A stretch of 64,000 nucleotides of DNA from contig NC_135551.1 of the NCBI RefSeq assembly GCF_964340395.1, positions 18,112,003 through 18,176,002 on the forward strand. The letters run 5' to 3'. Shown here piece by piece: positions 37,101 through 42,800 of the stretch (the stretch's first letter is position 1; each line of letters opens with the position of its first letter). A program made the position numbers and the translations under genes. This DNA comes from Glandiceps talaboti. Taxonomy: Eukaryota > Hemichordata > Enteropneusta > Spengelidae. The notes under the pieces are model-generated. The model saw only the letters and a list, made by a program, of their open reading frames with translations. It had not been told where the DNA came from and made no database searches.

Positions 37101-37864
37101 AGGGGTGTCATATTTCTTATTCTTCCTGGGCGTATCATACCAAATAAATCAAAAACAAGTTTTTTTAAAATTCAATTATCATTAATTAAAAATCAAAATT
37201 GGTGTGAAAAAAAATTTCAATACATGCATGAATATATGGTGGCGGGGTGATTTCAGTGAGAAGCATTATTATAGAGTTGGAGGGAAATGGTAATAGAGTA
37301 GAGCTCTCACTGCACTACTTTCAAGGACGGAAACCCAAGAAGAAAGTCACTTAGCATACTATGAAGTATGAGTCATCACATTACAACGGCGGTGACTGTG
37401 AGTTACATTACATGTATGACCAAAACAGTGTGAGTGACACAGAGACTAGAGATTTGAATTGTATTTTGACAGTAACCGGTACAATACTGACGTGGGCACA
37501 TCGCACCTTTTAACAATCTAGTCATAGACCATACAAAATCTGAGTACGGGTAAATCGGTTATCTGACACGGAGTCAATATTTGACAACGAACAATATGTC
37601 ATGCCAACTGTGTATTGACTATTGTTATGTATTGCAATCTGCAAAACACGTTAAAATACGTCTGAAAAATCATGGATATACTTACTCGAAACCAAAGAAA
37701 AGACCCATCGTTACGATAATTAACGCAACTGTGAAGTAAAATACACTAGTTGATCGAGCCATCATGATGCGACCGTCACAAAAAAACTTATTTCGGCCCG
37801 GGTGGACCTCCCATTTTCGTTTTGGCATCTTGATAGGAGTATAAGTTGTATCCGAGCCCACCAT
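2760..37864 (-). CDS. ZDHHC14: ZDHHC14-like DHHC palmitoyltransferase gene (9 coding exons, 3 alternative exon 6 copies)
   Basis: Exons, in transcription order: 37864-37686, 22004-21844, 21047-20892, 19133-18996, 18497-18446, one of 16977-16875 / 14256-14154 / 11612-11510, 9395-9286, 8191-8074 and 3116-2760. All phases fit and give 457 residues (human ZDHHC14 is about 490). The family is a Golgi or plasma-membrane S-acyltransferase that autoacylates on the DHHC cysteine and passes the acyl chain to substrate cysteines. Visible parts are TM1 (about 41-59), TM2 (about 70-88), the DPG motif (94-96), a Cys-rich domain with paired Cys/His residues (144-178), DHHC at 169-172 with catalytic Cys172, TM3 (about 186-211), TM4 (about 230-255), TTNE at 259-262, a conserved Asn-Pro-Tyr-Ser-Tyr-Gly segment followed by Cys-Cys, and a Ser/Pro-rich tail ending Ser-Thr-Val, a class I PDZ ligand. 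The C-terminal SLxEDSxxGLVKLSxV block matches human ZDHHC14, so I prefer that symbol over ZDHHC18 or ZDHHC9. Confidence 0.95.
3741..4046 (+). mobile_element. MITE family A copy 2
   Basis: Starts ATTGTATGGTTCCGGTTACA and ends GGTAACCAGAACCAAACAAT followed by TTTAGGCCTAA. It lies in ZDHHC14 intron 8 and carries the same internal sequence as copies 1 and 3. Confidence 0.78.
5262..5395 (-). repeat. Dispersed repeat family G, opposite copy
   Basis: Reverse-complement partner of 42968-43110. It lies in ZDHHC14 intron 8. Confidence 0.55.
6150..6590 (+). repeat. Two copies of the 63-kb dispersed repeat in ZDHHC14 intron 8
   Basis: GGCTTAATTTTAATAGTCTACCCTGAAGGTCAAGGTC and GGCTTAATTTCGATAATTGACAGTGAAGGTCACATAC introduce two similar segments, each ending near an ACACTT...AGTGTCT block. 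The open frame at 5957-6256 falls in this repeat. Confidence 0.5.
7150..7440 (+). repeat. Degenerate low-complexity repeat (ATTCAGAATTC type)
   Basis: Repeated variants of TTCTGATTCTGAATTCAGAAT on both strands over nearly 300 bp, in ZDHHC14 intron 8. No gene here. Confidence 0.7.
8074..8191 (-). CDS. ZDHHC14: ZDHHC14-like exon 8 (start of cytosolic tail)
   Basis: Acceptor ATCATAG, donor GTAGGT, 118 nt. It completes a Ser codon and encodes [19 protein letters not shown], then a Gln/Ser-rich stretch and [11 protein letters not shown]. Human ZDHHC14 has LIDRRGYIQPDTP and later YGAT at the same place. A 212-bp MITE begins only 22 nt upstream of the acceptor. Confidence 0.92.
8213..8424. mobile_element. 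MITE family C copy 1, beside the exon 8 acceptor
   Basis: 212 bp beginning TACTGTAAAACTAG and ending CTAGGTTAACAGTA, with TA at both ends. It is inverted relative to the 212-bp copy at 20213. Its near edge is 22 nt upstream of ZDHHC14 exon 8. Confidence 0.75.
8891..9253 (+). mobile_element. MITE family A copy 3
   Basis: Starts AAGGCCTAATGTGTGGTTCC and ends GGTAACCGGAACCAAACAAT followed by TTTAGGCC, so the outermost ends also pair (AGGCCTAA / TTAGGCC). It sits in intron 7, ending about 30 bp from exon 7. Confidence 0.78.
9286..9395 (-). CDS. ZDHHC14: ZDHHC14-like exon 7 (PaCCT-type region)
   Basis: Acceptor TCTTACAG before 9395, donor GTACGG after 9286, 110 nt, entered in phase 0. It encodes [20 protein letters not shown], then [13 protein letters not shown]. 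Human ZDHHC14 has [20 protein letters not shown] followed by an NCC..LCGP motif. Any of 6A, 6B or 6C joins to it in frame. Confidence 0.95.
9688..9725. repeat. (CA)n microsatellite
   Basis: About 19 uninterrupted CA units, in the intron between exons 6C and 7. Confidence 0.95.
9834..9916. repeat. Family E dispersed repeat, reverse copy
   Basis: GACAGGGTGCCCTCACACATCGATCAACC ... GACGTATCTTACAGT is the reverse complement of the copies near 41.4-41.6 kb. Intron 6-7 region of ZDHHC14. Confidence 0.55.
11510..11612 (-). CDS. ZDHHC14: ZDHHC14-like alternative exon 6C (divergent TM4 + TTNE)
   Basis: 103 nt. U12 branch site TTCCTTGAC (11632-11624), AC acceptor at 11614-11613, U2 donor GTAAGTC. It encodes [18 protein letters not shown], then [11 protein letters not shown], then ATTNEE. 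The length, phase, TTNE and the Tyr/Phe-His-x-Tyr-Leu core are kept, but most membrane residues differ from 6A and 6B and two extra cysteines appear. An intact frame and intact splice signals argue against a decayed copy. Confidence 0.85.
11613..14153 (-). other. Spacer between exons 6B and 6C
   Basis: Contains family D copy 2; otherwise AT-rich with no gene. Only the 3' end carries splice signals (U12 branch site and AC before exon 6C). Confidence 0.7.
11877..12171. mobile_element. MITE family D copy 2
   Basis: Diverged relative of the element at 31829. It shares CAATAGCTTATTATATCAACATGT, the TAGTTTTAGTTTGTGTCTATC block and the paired TTTACTTAGATAGACAC end. It lies between exons 6B and 6C. 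Confidence 0.6.
14154..14256 (-). CDS. ZDHHC14: ZDHHC14-like alternative exon 6B (TM4 + TTNE, canonical form)
   Basis: 103 nt. U12 branch site TTCCTTGAC (14278-14270), AC acceptor at 14258-14257, U2 donor GTAAGTC. It encodes [18 protein letters not shown], then [11 protein letters not shown], then QTTNED. This is the copy closest to human ZDHHC14 (SVLEAVVCFFSVWSIVGL...SNQTTNED), so it probably represents the ancestral exon. Confidence 0.93.
14257..16874 (-). other. Spacer between exons 6A and 6B
   Basis: AT-rich, with a poly-G tract near exon 6A. No gene or recognisable element beyond the U12 branch site before exon 6B. Confidence 0.7.
16800..16817 (+). repeat. Poly-G run (about 17 G)
   Basis: Homopolymer G tract about 60 nt downstream (in transcription order) of exon 6A's donor, on the non-transcribed strand. 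Length is likely uncertain in the assembly. Confidence 0.9.
16875..16977 (-). CDS. ZDHHC14: ZDHHC14-like alternative exon 6A (TM4 + TTNE)
   Basis: 103 nt. The minus strand carries the perfect U12 branch consensus TTCCTTAAC (16999-16991), and cleavage is after AC at 16978, about 14 nt downstream. The donor is U2-type GTGAGTG. With the two bases from exon 5 it encodes a 35-residue block ([18 protein letters not shown], then [11 protein letters not shown], then LTTNED). It keeps the FHTYL and TTNE landmarks of the family, but the first membrane half differs from 6B. Confidence 0.9.
17225..17562. repeat. Inverted pair of CTCF-like motifs, possibly MITE ends
   Basis: AGCGCCCTCTGGTGT (17225-17239, motif on minus) and CCACAAGAGGGCGCT (17548-17562, motif on plus) each match 14 of 15 positions of the CTCF core. 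They are divergently arranged as ends of a 338-bp segment inside the U12 intron. Confidence 0.45.
17885..17993 (+). repeat. CA-rich microsatellite with a duplicated flank
   Basis: Two copies of CCCATGCACAAACCATGCACACACA flank and lead into CACACATACACACA...; intron 5. Confidence 0.85.
18437..18445 (-). other. U12-type (minor spliceosome) AT-AC 5' splice site
   Basis: The minus strand reads ATATCCTTT directly after exon 5, a perfect match to the U12 AT-AC donor consensus. It is paired with three downstream U12 branch site plus AC acceptors (see exons 6A-6C). Confidence 0.9.
18446..18497 (-). CDS. ZDHHC14: ZDHHC14-like exon 5 (52 nt, ends in a U12-type AT donor)
   Basis: Acceptor ATTACAG at 18498. 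The encoded loop is [17 protein letters not shown] plus the first two bases of Ser, equivalent to human RSQQTGFLNALKDSPAS between TM3 and TM4. The exon stops at CCAG with ATATCCTTTC immediately after it. There is no GT donor that keeps the homology, whereas cutting before ATATCC restores exact alignment with every downstream exon 6 copy. Confidence 0.92.
18545..18940 (-). repeat. Minisatellite carrying an array of CArG (SRF) boxes
   Basis: Degenerate tandem repeat with a dimeric unit of about 74 bp (sub-units of about 44 and 31 bp) built on CTTCCATATTTGG. Exact CC(A/T)6GG boxes start at 18553, 18597, 18628, 18671, 18702, 18745, 18773, 18817 and 18848; a near match is at 18888. It fills most of the 498-bp intron between exons 4 and 5. 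The open frames across it are artefacts of the repeat. Confidence 0.9.
18996..19133 (-). CDS. ZDHHC14: ZDHHC14-like exon 4 (DHHC catalytic motif, TM3)
   Basis: Acceptor TTTTCAG, donor GTAAGT, 138 nt. It begins Glu-Arg-Phe-Asp-His-His-Cys, so the catalytic DHHC motif lies about 10 nt inside the exon. [13 protein letters not shown] and TM3 follow. The Cys/His ligands of the zinc-finger domain are intact, so the enzyme is predicted to be active. Confidence 0.97.
20213..20424. mobile_element. MITE family C copy 2
   Basis: 212 bp beginning TACTGTAAACCC and ending GGTTTACAGTA. The internal block CTAGTTCTCGAAGACTAA pairs with the other copy (TTAGTCTTTCAGAACTAG). TA duplications suggest a Tc1/mariner-type parent. 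In ZDHHC14 intron 3. Confidence 0.75.
20892..21047 (-). CDS. ZDHHC14: ZDHHC14-like exon 3 (Cys-rich domain)
   Basis: Acceptor CTTCAACAG, donor GTAAGG, 156 nt. It encodes YRPPPR, the [20 protein letters not shown] block and [11 protein letters not shown], which are the zinc-binding first half of the DHHC Cys-rich domain. Identity with human ZDHHC14 is near complete over this stretch. Confidence 0.96.
21844..22004 (-). CDS. ZDHHC14: ZDHHC14-like exon 2 (TM2, DPG motif)
   Basis: Acceptor CCTTTCAG precedes 22004 and donor GTAAGTT follows 21844. The exon encodes Cys-Pro-Tyr-Leu, the second membrane segment and the conserved [14 protein letters not shown] stretch with the DPG motif, then [11 protein letters not shown]. 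It is 161 nt, entered with 2 nt and left with 1 nt of a split codon, which matches its neighbours. Confidence 0.95.
22923..23449 (-). pseudogene. hAT transposase C-terminal fragment
   Basis: An open frame of about 170 codons lies in ZDHHC14 intron 1, same strand as the gene. It begins after a TGA near 23447-23449 and has no ATG at its start. It carries the hAT dimerisation region: [20 protein letters not shown], then [18 protein letters not shown], then RDQLLVV. Only the C-terminal quarter of a transposase is present; the catalytic DDE and BED zinc finger parts are missing. No flanking inverted repeats or 8-bp duplication were found. Confidence 0.85.
24241..24545 (+). mobile_element. tRNA-derived SINE
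   Basis: The 5' part contains an A box (TGGCCGAGTGGTTAA) and a B box (GGTTCAGACCC) with tRNA-Ser/Leu-like spacing. The middle has the TCTCTACTCTGGTTTCCTCC block found in several marine invertebrate SINE families. The 3' end runs into AAAAATGATGATTATTATTATTAC, a simple-repeat tail. It cannot be a working tRNA: no proper acceptor pairing is seen. It lies in ZDHHC14 intron 1, antisense to the gene. Confidence 0.75.
24980..25195 (+). repeat. (TAG)n microsatellite block
   Basis: Long interrupted TAG/AGT trinucleotide tracts with TACATGTACATG inserts, ZDHHC14 intron 1. Open frames of Tyr, Leu or Val runs here are artefacts. Confidence 0.95.
26690..27040 (+). repeat. Dispersed repeat family F copy 1
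   Basis: Shares ACCATGCACAAGCCA, a TATAATTA block, GACCTAAKGGTTGTCA, AGTGACAA and TTTTCCTTGACTGAATGA + GGAAAAATATTGA with 40830-41135, over about 320 bp in the same orientation. Confidence 0.65.
29395..29640 (+). repeat. Tandem repeat (about 41-55 bp units) with POU octamers
   Basis: Units of the form CACTCATTTGCATGATGCTGGTGAGTTCATCACATTGAATT, about five or six, imperfect. Four contain ATTTGCAT, the reverse complement of the POU octamer ATGCAAAT. In ZDHHC14 intron 1. Confidence 0.75.
31251..31372 (+). repeat. Tandem duplication, about 62-bp unit, two copies
   Basis: GAAACTCTTCCAACACTGGTC + TAGACTATCACGCAAACAA is present twice in direct succession with few differences. Directly precedes the truncated family A element. 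Confidence 0.75.
31376..31565 (+). mobile_element. MITE family A copy 4 (5'-truncated)
   Basis: Begins at the internal ACAGATTGGAAGAACAG block and ends GGTAACCAGAACCAAATAAT. The left third is missing. In ZDHHC14 intron 1. Confidence 0.7.
31829..32093. mobile_element. MITE family D copy 1
   Basis: Ends CTCTGGTAATCAAGCC and GGCACAATTACCAGAG. Inside these, GGTTTACGAAGATAGACACAA pairs with TTGTGTCTATCTTAGTACATTGTAAAC. In ZDHHC14 intron 1. Confidence 0.7.
37686..37864 (-). CDS. ZDHHC14: ZDHHC14-like exon 1 (start, TM1)
   Basis: Carries the first 59 codons plus 2 nt. The sequence has a true ATG at 37864 and a second in-frame ATG at codon 13. After it come the family-conserved [12 protein letters not shown] and CDGRIMMAR blocks and then TM1. 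The donor GTAAG is at 37685-37681. The split last codon (GA + T) becomes the Asp that precedes Cys-Pro-Tyr in human ZDHHC14. Which of the two ATGs is used cannot be decided here. Confidence 0.93.
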
Positions 37865-38313
37865 GTACGATCAGAAACGCGATAAAAACGAGTCGAAGAG
37901 AACAAGACAGACGAATATAGATTCACTGCTATAAAATAGAGGTTCACCGGTCCTTGCTAAACCTAATTTCGAGTCCAACTTTGAGCATGTTTCACCTAAA
38001 ACGACCGAGATTTTTGGAAATTTCCATACTTTTGTATTTCTGTGTTGGCAAGCGCAGAAATTTTTTAGGCTGGACAGAGCATGCGTGTCATTTTGGGGTC
38101 AATGGGGTCAATTGAAAACGAGGCTCATGTTTTTCTGAAAATGAATTCCACTTTTTAAAAATATCTAACTGAATGGCATATTTCCATACTTGAAATAGCG
38201 TTGTATTGCAATATATCATTTTCGCAAAATAATTCTTCTACAATTTTTCGAGGAAATTGTTGTCCTTGGCGTTGTGCTGTGTCTGCCACGAAAACGAGGT
38301 TGGGGAATCCATT
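37865..38313. promoter_or_regulatory. Candidate bidirectional promoter between ZDHHC14-like and TMEM242
   Basis: 449 bp separate the two divergent ATGs, so both 5' UTRs and both promoters must share this interval unless unseen upstream exons exist. It holds GGGGTCAATGGGGTCA (two nuclear-receptor-like half-sites near 38095-38112), a GCATGCG NRF1-like half-site near 38080, and CTATAAAATAG near 37930. None is decisive. There is no CpG-island-like composition. Confidence 0.6.
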
Positions 38314-38425
38314 ATGGAAGACGAGTCAAGTGCTAGTGGAACCCGTGGGGATTCCCTACAAAAATCAGGAGCGTTGGTAGAGAAATCCCAGAGAAATGAC
38401 AGAGATAAAGTAACGCTCATCAAAG
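38314..38425 (+). CDS. TMEM242: TMEM242 exon 1
   Basis: Starts at the only plausible ATG (MEDESSAS) and runs to DKVTLIKG, with donor GTGGGA at 38426. It leaves one base (G) of a split Gly codon, which matches human VKGG. The frame stays open upstream to about 38257 but contains no other ATG. Confidence 0.88.
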
Positions 38426-39781
38426 GTGGGACTGTGCAATTTGACATGACAACAAATGAAGTTGCAACTGTTGTGCATATGAACGGATGTTGGTTGCACG
38501 CGTGTAAATTGACTAGACCGTAGACGTGTGTGTAGAAACAGGACTTTCTTAGAAGTTAATCAGTGCCTGTTTTAACCGCTACCCTCTCCTATTAGTATTC
38601 TTTTAACTATTTTTACGAACTTGGCTCTCAGCAGCAAGCCTGCTAAATGCCGAATACCATAAGCCGTAATGCCTGCTACTGAGATGCAATGTATCCATTT
38701 CAAAGTTGTAGTAATACCATGGTCTCATAGTAATACAAAAGTACATCCATGCTAATACTAATGTTAGCACCTCCAAATACACCATGTACTAATACTATGT
38801 CTATGTAGTTTGTTTGCACACCTATGATCTGCAAATTATCATATACACATTAGTCTAAAAACCTTACCCTGGGGTACCAGCTACACTACATATTAACACA
38901 AAATGGTTAAAAGAACAAAGATTATCGAAAGGAGAAACAAAGAATGTGAGAAGTACCTCGTCCTTGAAAGTTTTCCACTAGATCATATTGTAGGACTTTT
39001 GCTTTGGTCATTACTGTGGATTTTACAGTCCTCTCCACAAATACTTCGACCTTTGATTTCAATATTTTAATTTGCTGAGGCCTTCGCCACAAAATAAGTG
39101 TAAATTCCTACTTGATTTTAAATCTACCCACTACATTGTATGTCAGATGACATCAGTGATATCCCCACTTGATCTGAATCAACGAGCTTGGCGGATCTTT
39201 ACAATTAATCTTCATGACGAACTTAGACATAAGTGGTGTGAGTCATTGTAGTCTAGTTCCAATACAATATGATTACTACGATCATCTCCACTCACAACGT
39301 CTAGTCAACGTCGAACATTTTACCATTAATCTGACTAAACCACATGCTGGGTGAAGGGTGCGTAAACAGCGGATGTCAGTAGAAATCCATCACAAATTGA
39401 CAGGCAGGCAGTTGTAATTGGTTTACTTCCTTTAGACATATTGCTTATTAATATTCAATTAGTACAACTGTACTAAAGTAAAATAATGTGGGGACACGAT
39501 AACGTCATCACGTTTATATGAACGCTGTCGCGGGGAGGGGGGTAGCACAGATTTCTGTGCTAGAGTAATGGCTTTGACTAGATGTAGTGAGTGGAGGTGA
39601 TCTTAGTAATTGTAACTCATATTGTATTGTATAGGAACTAGACTAGAGTCATTGCTACATGAAATCAAAATCAAATTGAAGACAGAACCGTTGGTATATA
39701 TATATATAGTTTTGGTAGTACTGGAACTCTTTCTTGGTTGTAACTCGGAGTTTCACGCATAGTGCGATCATCAGACAATTC

Positions 39782-39864
<83 letters not shown>

Positions 39865-42800
39865 TATTTGTGGAGAGAACATGGTCGAAATCCATCAGTG
39901 TTTAGGTGCTTAGCTAAGCTTTCCTCAGTTTGTTAATATCATGACCTCCCTAAACCTCCATAGGTCCCAAGTATTTAATGGCTGAGTAAAGACATGCCTT
40001 GGGCTATAATTATACTTACACTTGTAACCATAATATATGAAATATGGCAGCAATTTTGAACACTTTGACTCATAATGTGAGCATTGTATTTTTCAAATAG
40101 TCTTTTTCATAAAGTGTACCATACCACACTCTCTGCTAGTGTGTGTTAGGTAGATTGATTAATTGATTGATTGATCGATCGGTTGTCGGTCGGTCGGTCG
40201 ATTGATTGAATGAATGAATGAATGAATGAATGAATGATTAATTGATTTTTTGAGAACCACAGAACAAATGATAAAGATGTGCATTGTCATATCATGTAGA
40301 AACACCAGGATATAAATTCCCATATTTTTTGCATCCCACCGAGGTGCAATCATTATTATGGTATACTGTAACTTGGGAAGAAATTGACTAGGAACTTGCT
40401 GTGGACTACACTGTAGAATTTTTTGGCCTCTTGCACTACCTCAGTATCCATACAAAAGCTGCGAGGTAGCAACAAGCCTGTACAAAGGGTGGAACAACCT
40501 GGTAGACAGCTTGCAAGTGTTTGCTGAACATTGCAACAAGCTAAGTTGTACAAGCTTGGAAGGCAGATGGTTGATATGTAAAAGAAAACTCTCACCTCTG
40601 CAAGCATGCAACAAGCTTGTCCTTGTACAACCTTGCAACTTTTGCATGCTCCTCATCCTGAGAAAATGTGTAGTCACAAATAGTTTCTGTTTACTGCATG
40701 ATTGATTGCTGTTTCAGTTAATTGTAGGCATAGCAACAATTCACTACAGACAAAAAAATAAATGATTCTTACTTTCATTTTGATTTTAAATAGTACAACA
40801 GTGTTTCCTGTTGTGTACAATAACAGTTATACCATGCACAAGCCAAGTTGAACAAAAAATATGGAATATATACTCTGGTCATTGTACATCATGACAGCGC
40901 GCATCTATGTCACAACATCTACATCTGCTGTGTTCGAAATATGATTCAAACTGTTCAAAATTTCACTGATTTTTCTTTGATATTATTGGCGCTGGTATAA
41001 TTATGTTATTTGCCAGAAAATGCTCGTGACCTAAGGGTTGTCACTACTCGTCTAGTGACTCATAGTGACAAAGGCTCCTTAGGTCACTTGTATTTTCCTT
41101 GGCTGAATGAGGAAAAATATTGAGAATAACAACTAATTCCTGTACTTCTACATTTTTCCAGGATCTATAATGCTGACAGGTATAGCAGGTGCTGCAATGA
41201 TATTTGGATTTGGGATGACATTGGGTTTAACAAAGAGAAGAAACCCTGCCATGTTTAACAAGGTAGGAAGATAGCTGGTACACAGTATTGGGGTTTTTTT
41301 TAAACATTTAAATTTGCCTCTTTCATGACCTCTGCGTGACCCAGGTGTGGGCACACCCAGCAGGAGACTGTAAGATACGTCATGTTACCCCGCTCTCACC
41401 ACCCTGTGCTTAATGTGTTGACCGATGCATGAGGGCACCCCGTCATGGTATACCATACAGATTAGCCCATTAGTACACATAAAAAATATCAAAATCAATC
41501 CAAACCAGAATTATAAATCACTTGAAATATTATAGTAGACTGTAAGATATGTTGTGTCACTCTGCCCTCACCGACCTTCTTTCTCTGACTGATGTGTGAG
41601 GGCGCCGCATCACAGTATCTTACTAATATTCTAGTTATTCAATCATGGATATGTTTTACAAAGGGGTTTATTTAATGCCAATAGGACAGCAACTGATGAT
41701 GAAAAAATTTGCTGAGAGTCAAAATGATAGAAACTTACTTTTATCTGTGTCACCTGATGATAAGGTAAGGGATTGGGATCACCACAGTTTTTGGCTGTGT
41801 TTTGGTGGTATGTCAAATTGGCTTAGAGGGCACACTGCATCAGGGTGTATGTGGTTACTTTTGTTTCACATTGAAATATTCCTGTTATTCAGAGTGTGTT
41901 TTATCTATCTATCTACAGTAGAAATTATTCCAAACCAACAGGCACTGTCTGTAACCTTATAGTTTTTTCATGGTTATACTATTATAATAGTGTTGTTTCA
42001 TATTGAAATATTCTAGTAATTTTTCAGTGTGTGTGTTTTCATCTGTCTATCTCCAAAGGGATTCATTCCAGTGCCAACAGCTGAAATGCCAGAGAGTGGT
42101 GCAGCGTTAGGTTTAAAAGCACTTGGCTGGGGAACACTGTTTTCAATATCTGGAGTAGGATTCCTTACAATTGTTGTATGCAAAACCCTGGGAATCCAAA
42201 GTGTAAGTAAATCAAACCTTCAATAAACAGCACCCCCAACTTGATGAGTGTGAGTATATATATAGATTAAACTTCTACCTTTGTGTATCAATAGAGGGCG
42301 TGCTTGGCTGGGAACACTATTTTCAATATCTGGAGTAGGCTTCCCTACAATTGTTGTACACAAAACCCTGGGAATCCAAAGTGTAAATTGTCAATTTGAA
42401 ACCTTCACTAAACAGCACCCCCAACTTGATGAGTTGTGAGTAGATTAAGCCTCTACCATTCAGTATCACTAGAGGGTTCACTTGTCCGTGGAACACTTCA
42501 ATATCTGGGCAACCCTCAGAATCTAAAGTGTAAGTAATTCGGCCTACAGTAAACAGTGCCCACCACCCCCACCCCCACCCCCACTTGATGAATGAGAGAG
42601 AACAGTTGCTTTCCTTCACTGCATAAGAATACACTTCTGCTACACCATATCGTTATTTGAATGTGTTTATGAAAGCCACTATTTCCTCAGTCGGTGTGCA
42701 GTGCATGTAAGGAGGTAAAACTTACCTGTGTCTCAAGATATCTCTCTTGGGATCTCCATCAAAATTATGGCACTGGTAACTCTTATAGCAAGGGCTTTGT

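Larger units (their letters stand above)
22005..37685 (-). other. ZDHHC14 intron 1 (15.7 kb), loaded with ACATGTAC palindromes
   Basis: Contains the hAT fragment, SINE, (TAG)n block, family F copy 1, the octamer repeat, family A copy 4 and family D copy 1, plus dozens of dispersed (TGTACA)/(ACATGT) palindromes, some as tandem runs of four or five units. No other gene found. The many short open frames are explained by the palindromes. Confidence 0.8.
38426..41161 (+). other. TMEM242 intron 1
   Basis: Holds the 397-bp TAGTCT MITE, (AT)n and tetranucleotide microsatellites and family F copy 2. No other coding sequence recognised. Confidence 0.8.

Noticed and set aside
37930-37942. TATA box in the shared promoter (CTATAAAATAG)
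   Set aside because: Orientation and distance do not fit either gene convincingly, and AT-rich sequence makes such matches common.
38257-38313. Upstream extension of the TMEM242 reading frame
   Set aside because: Open but without an ATG; the first ATG is 38314.
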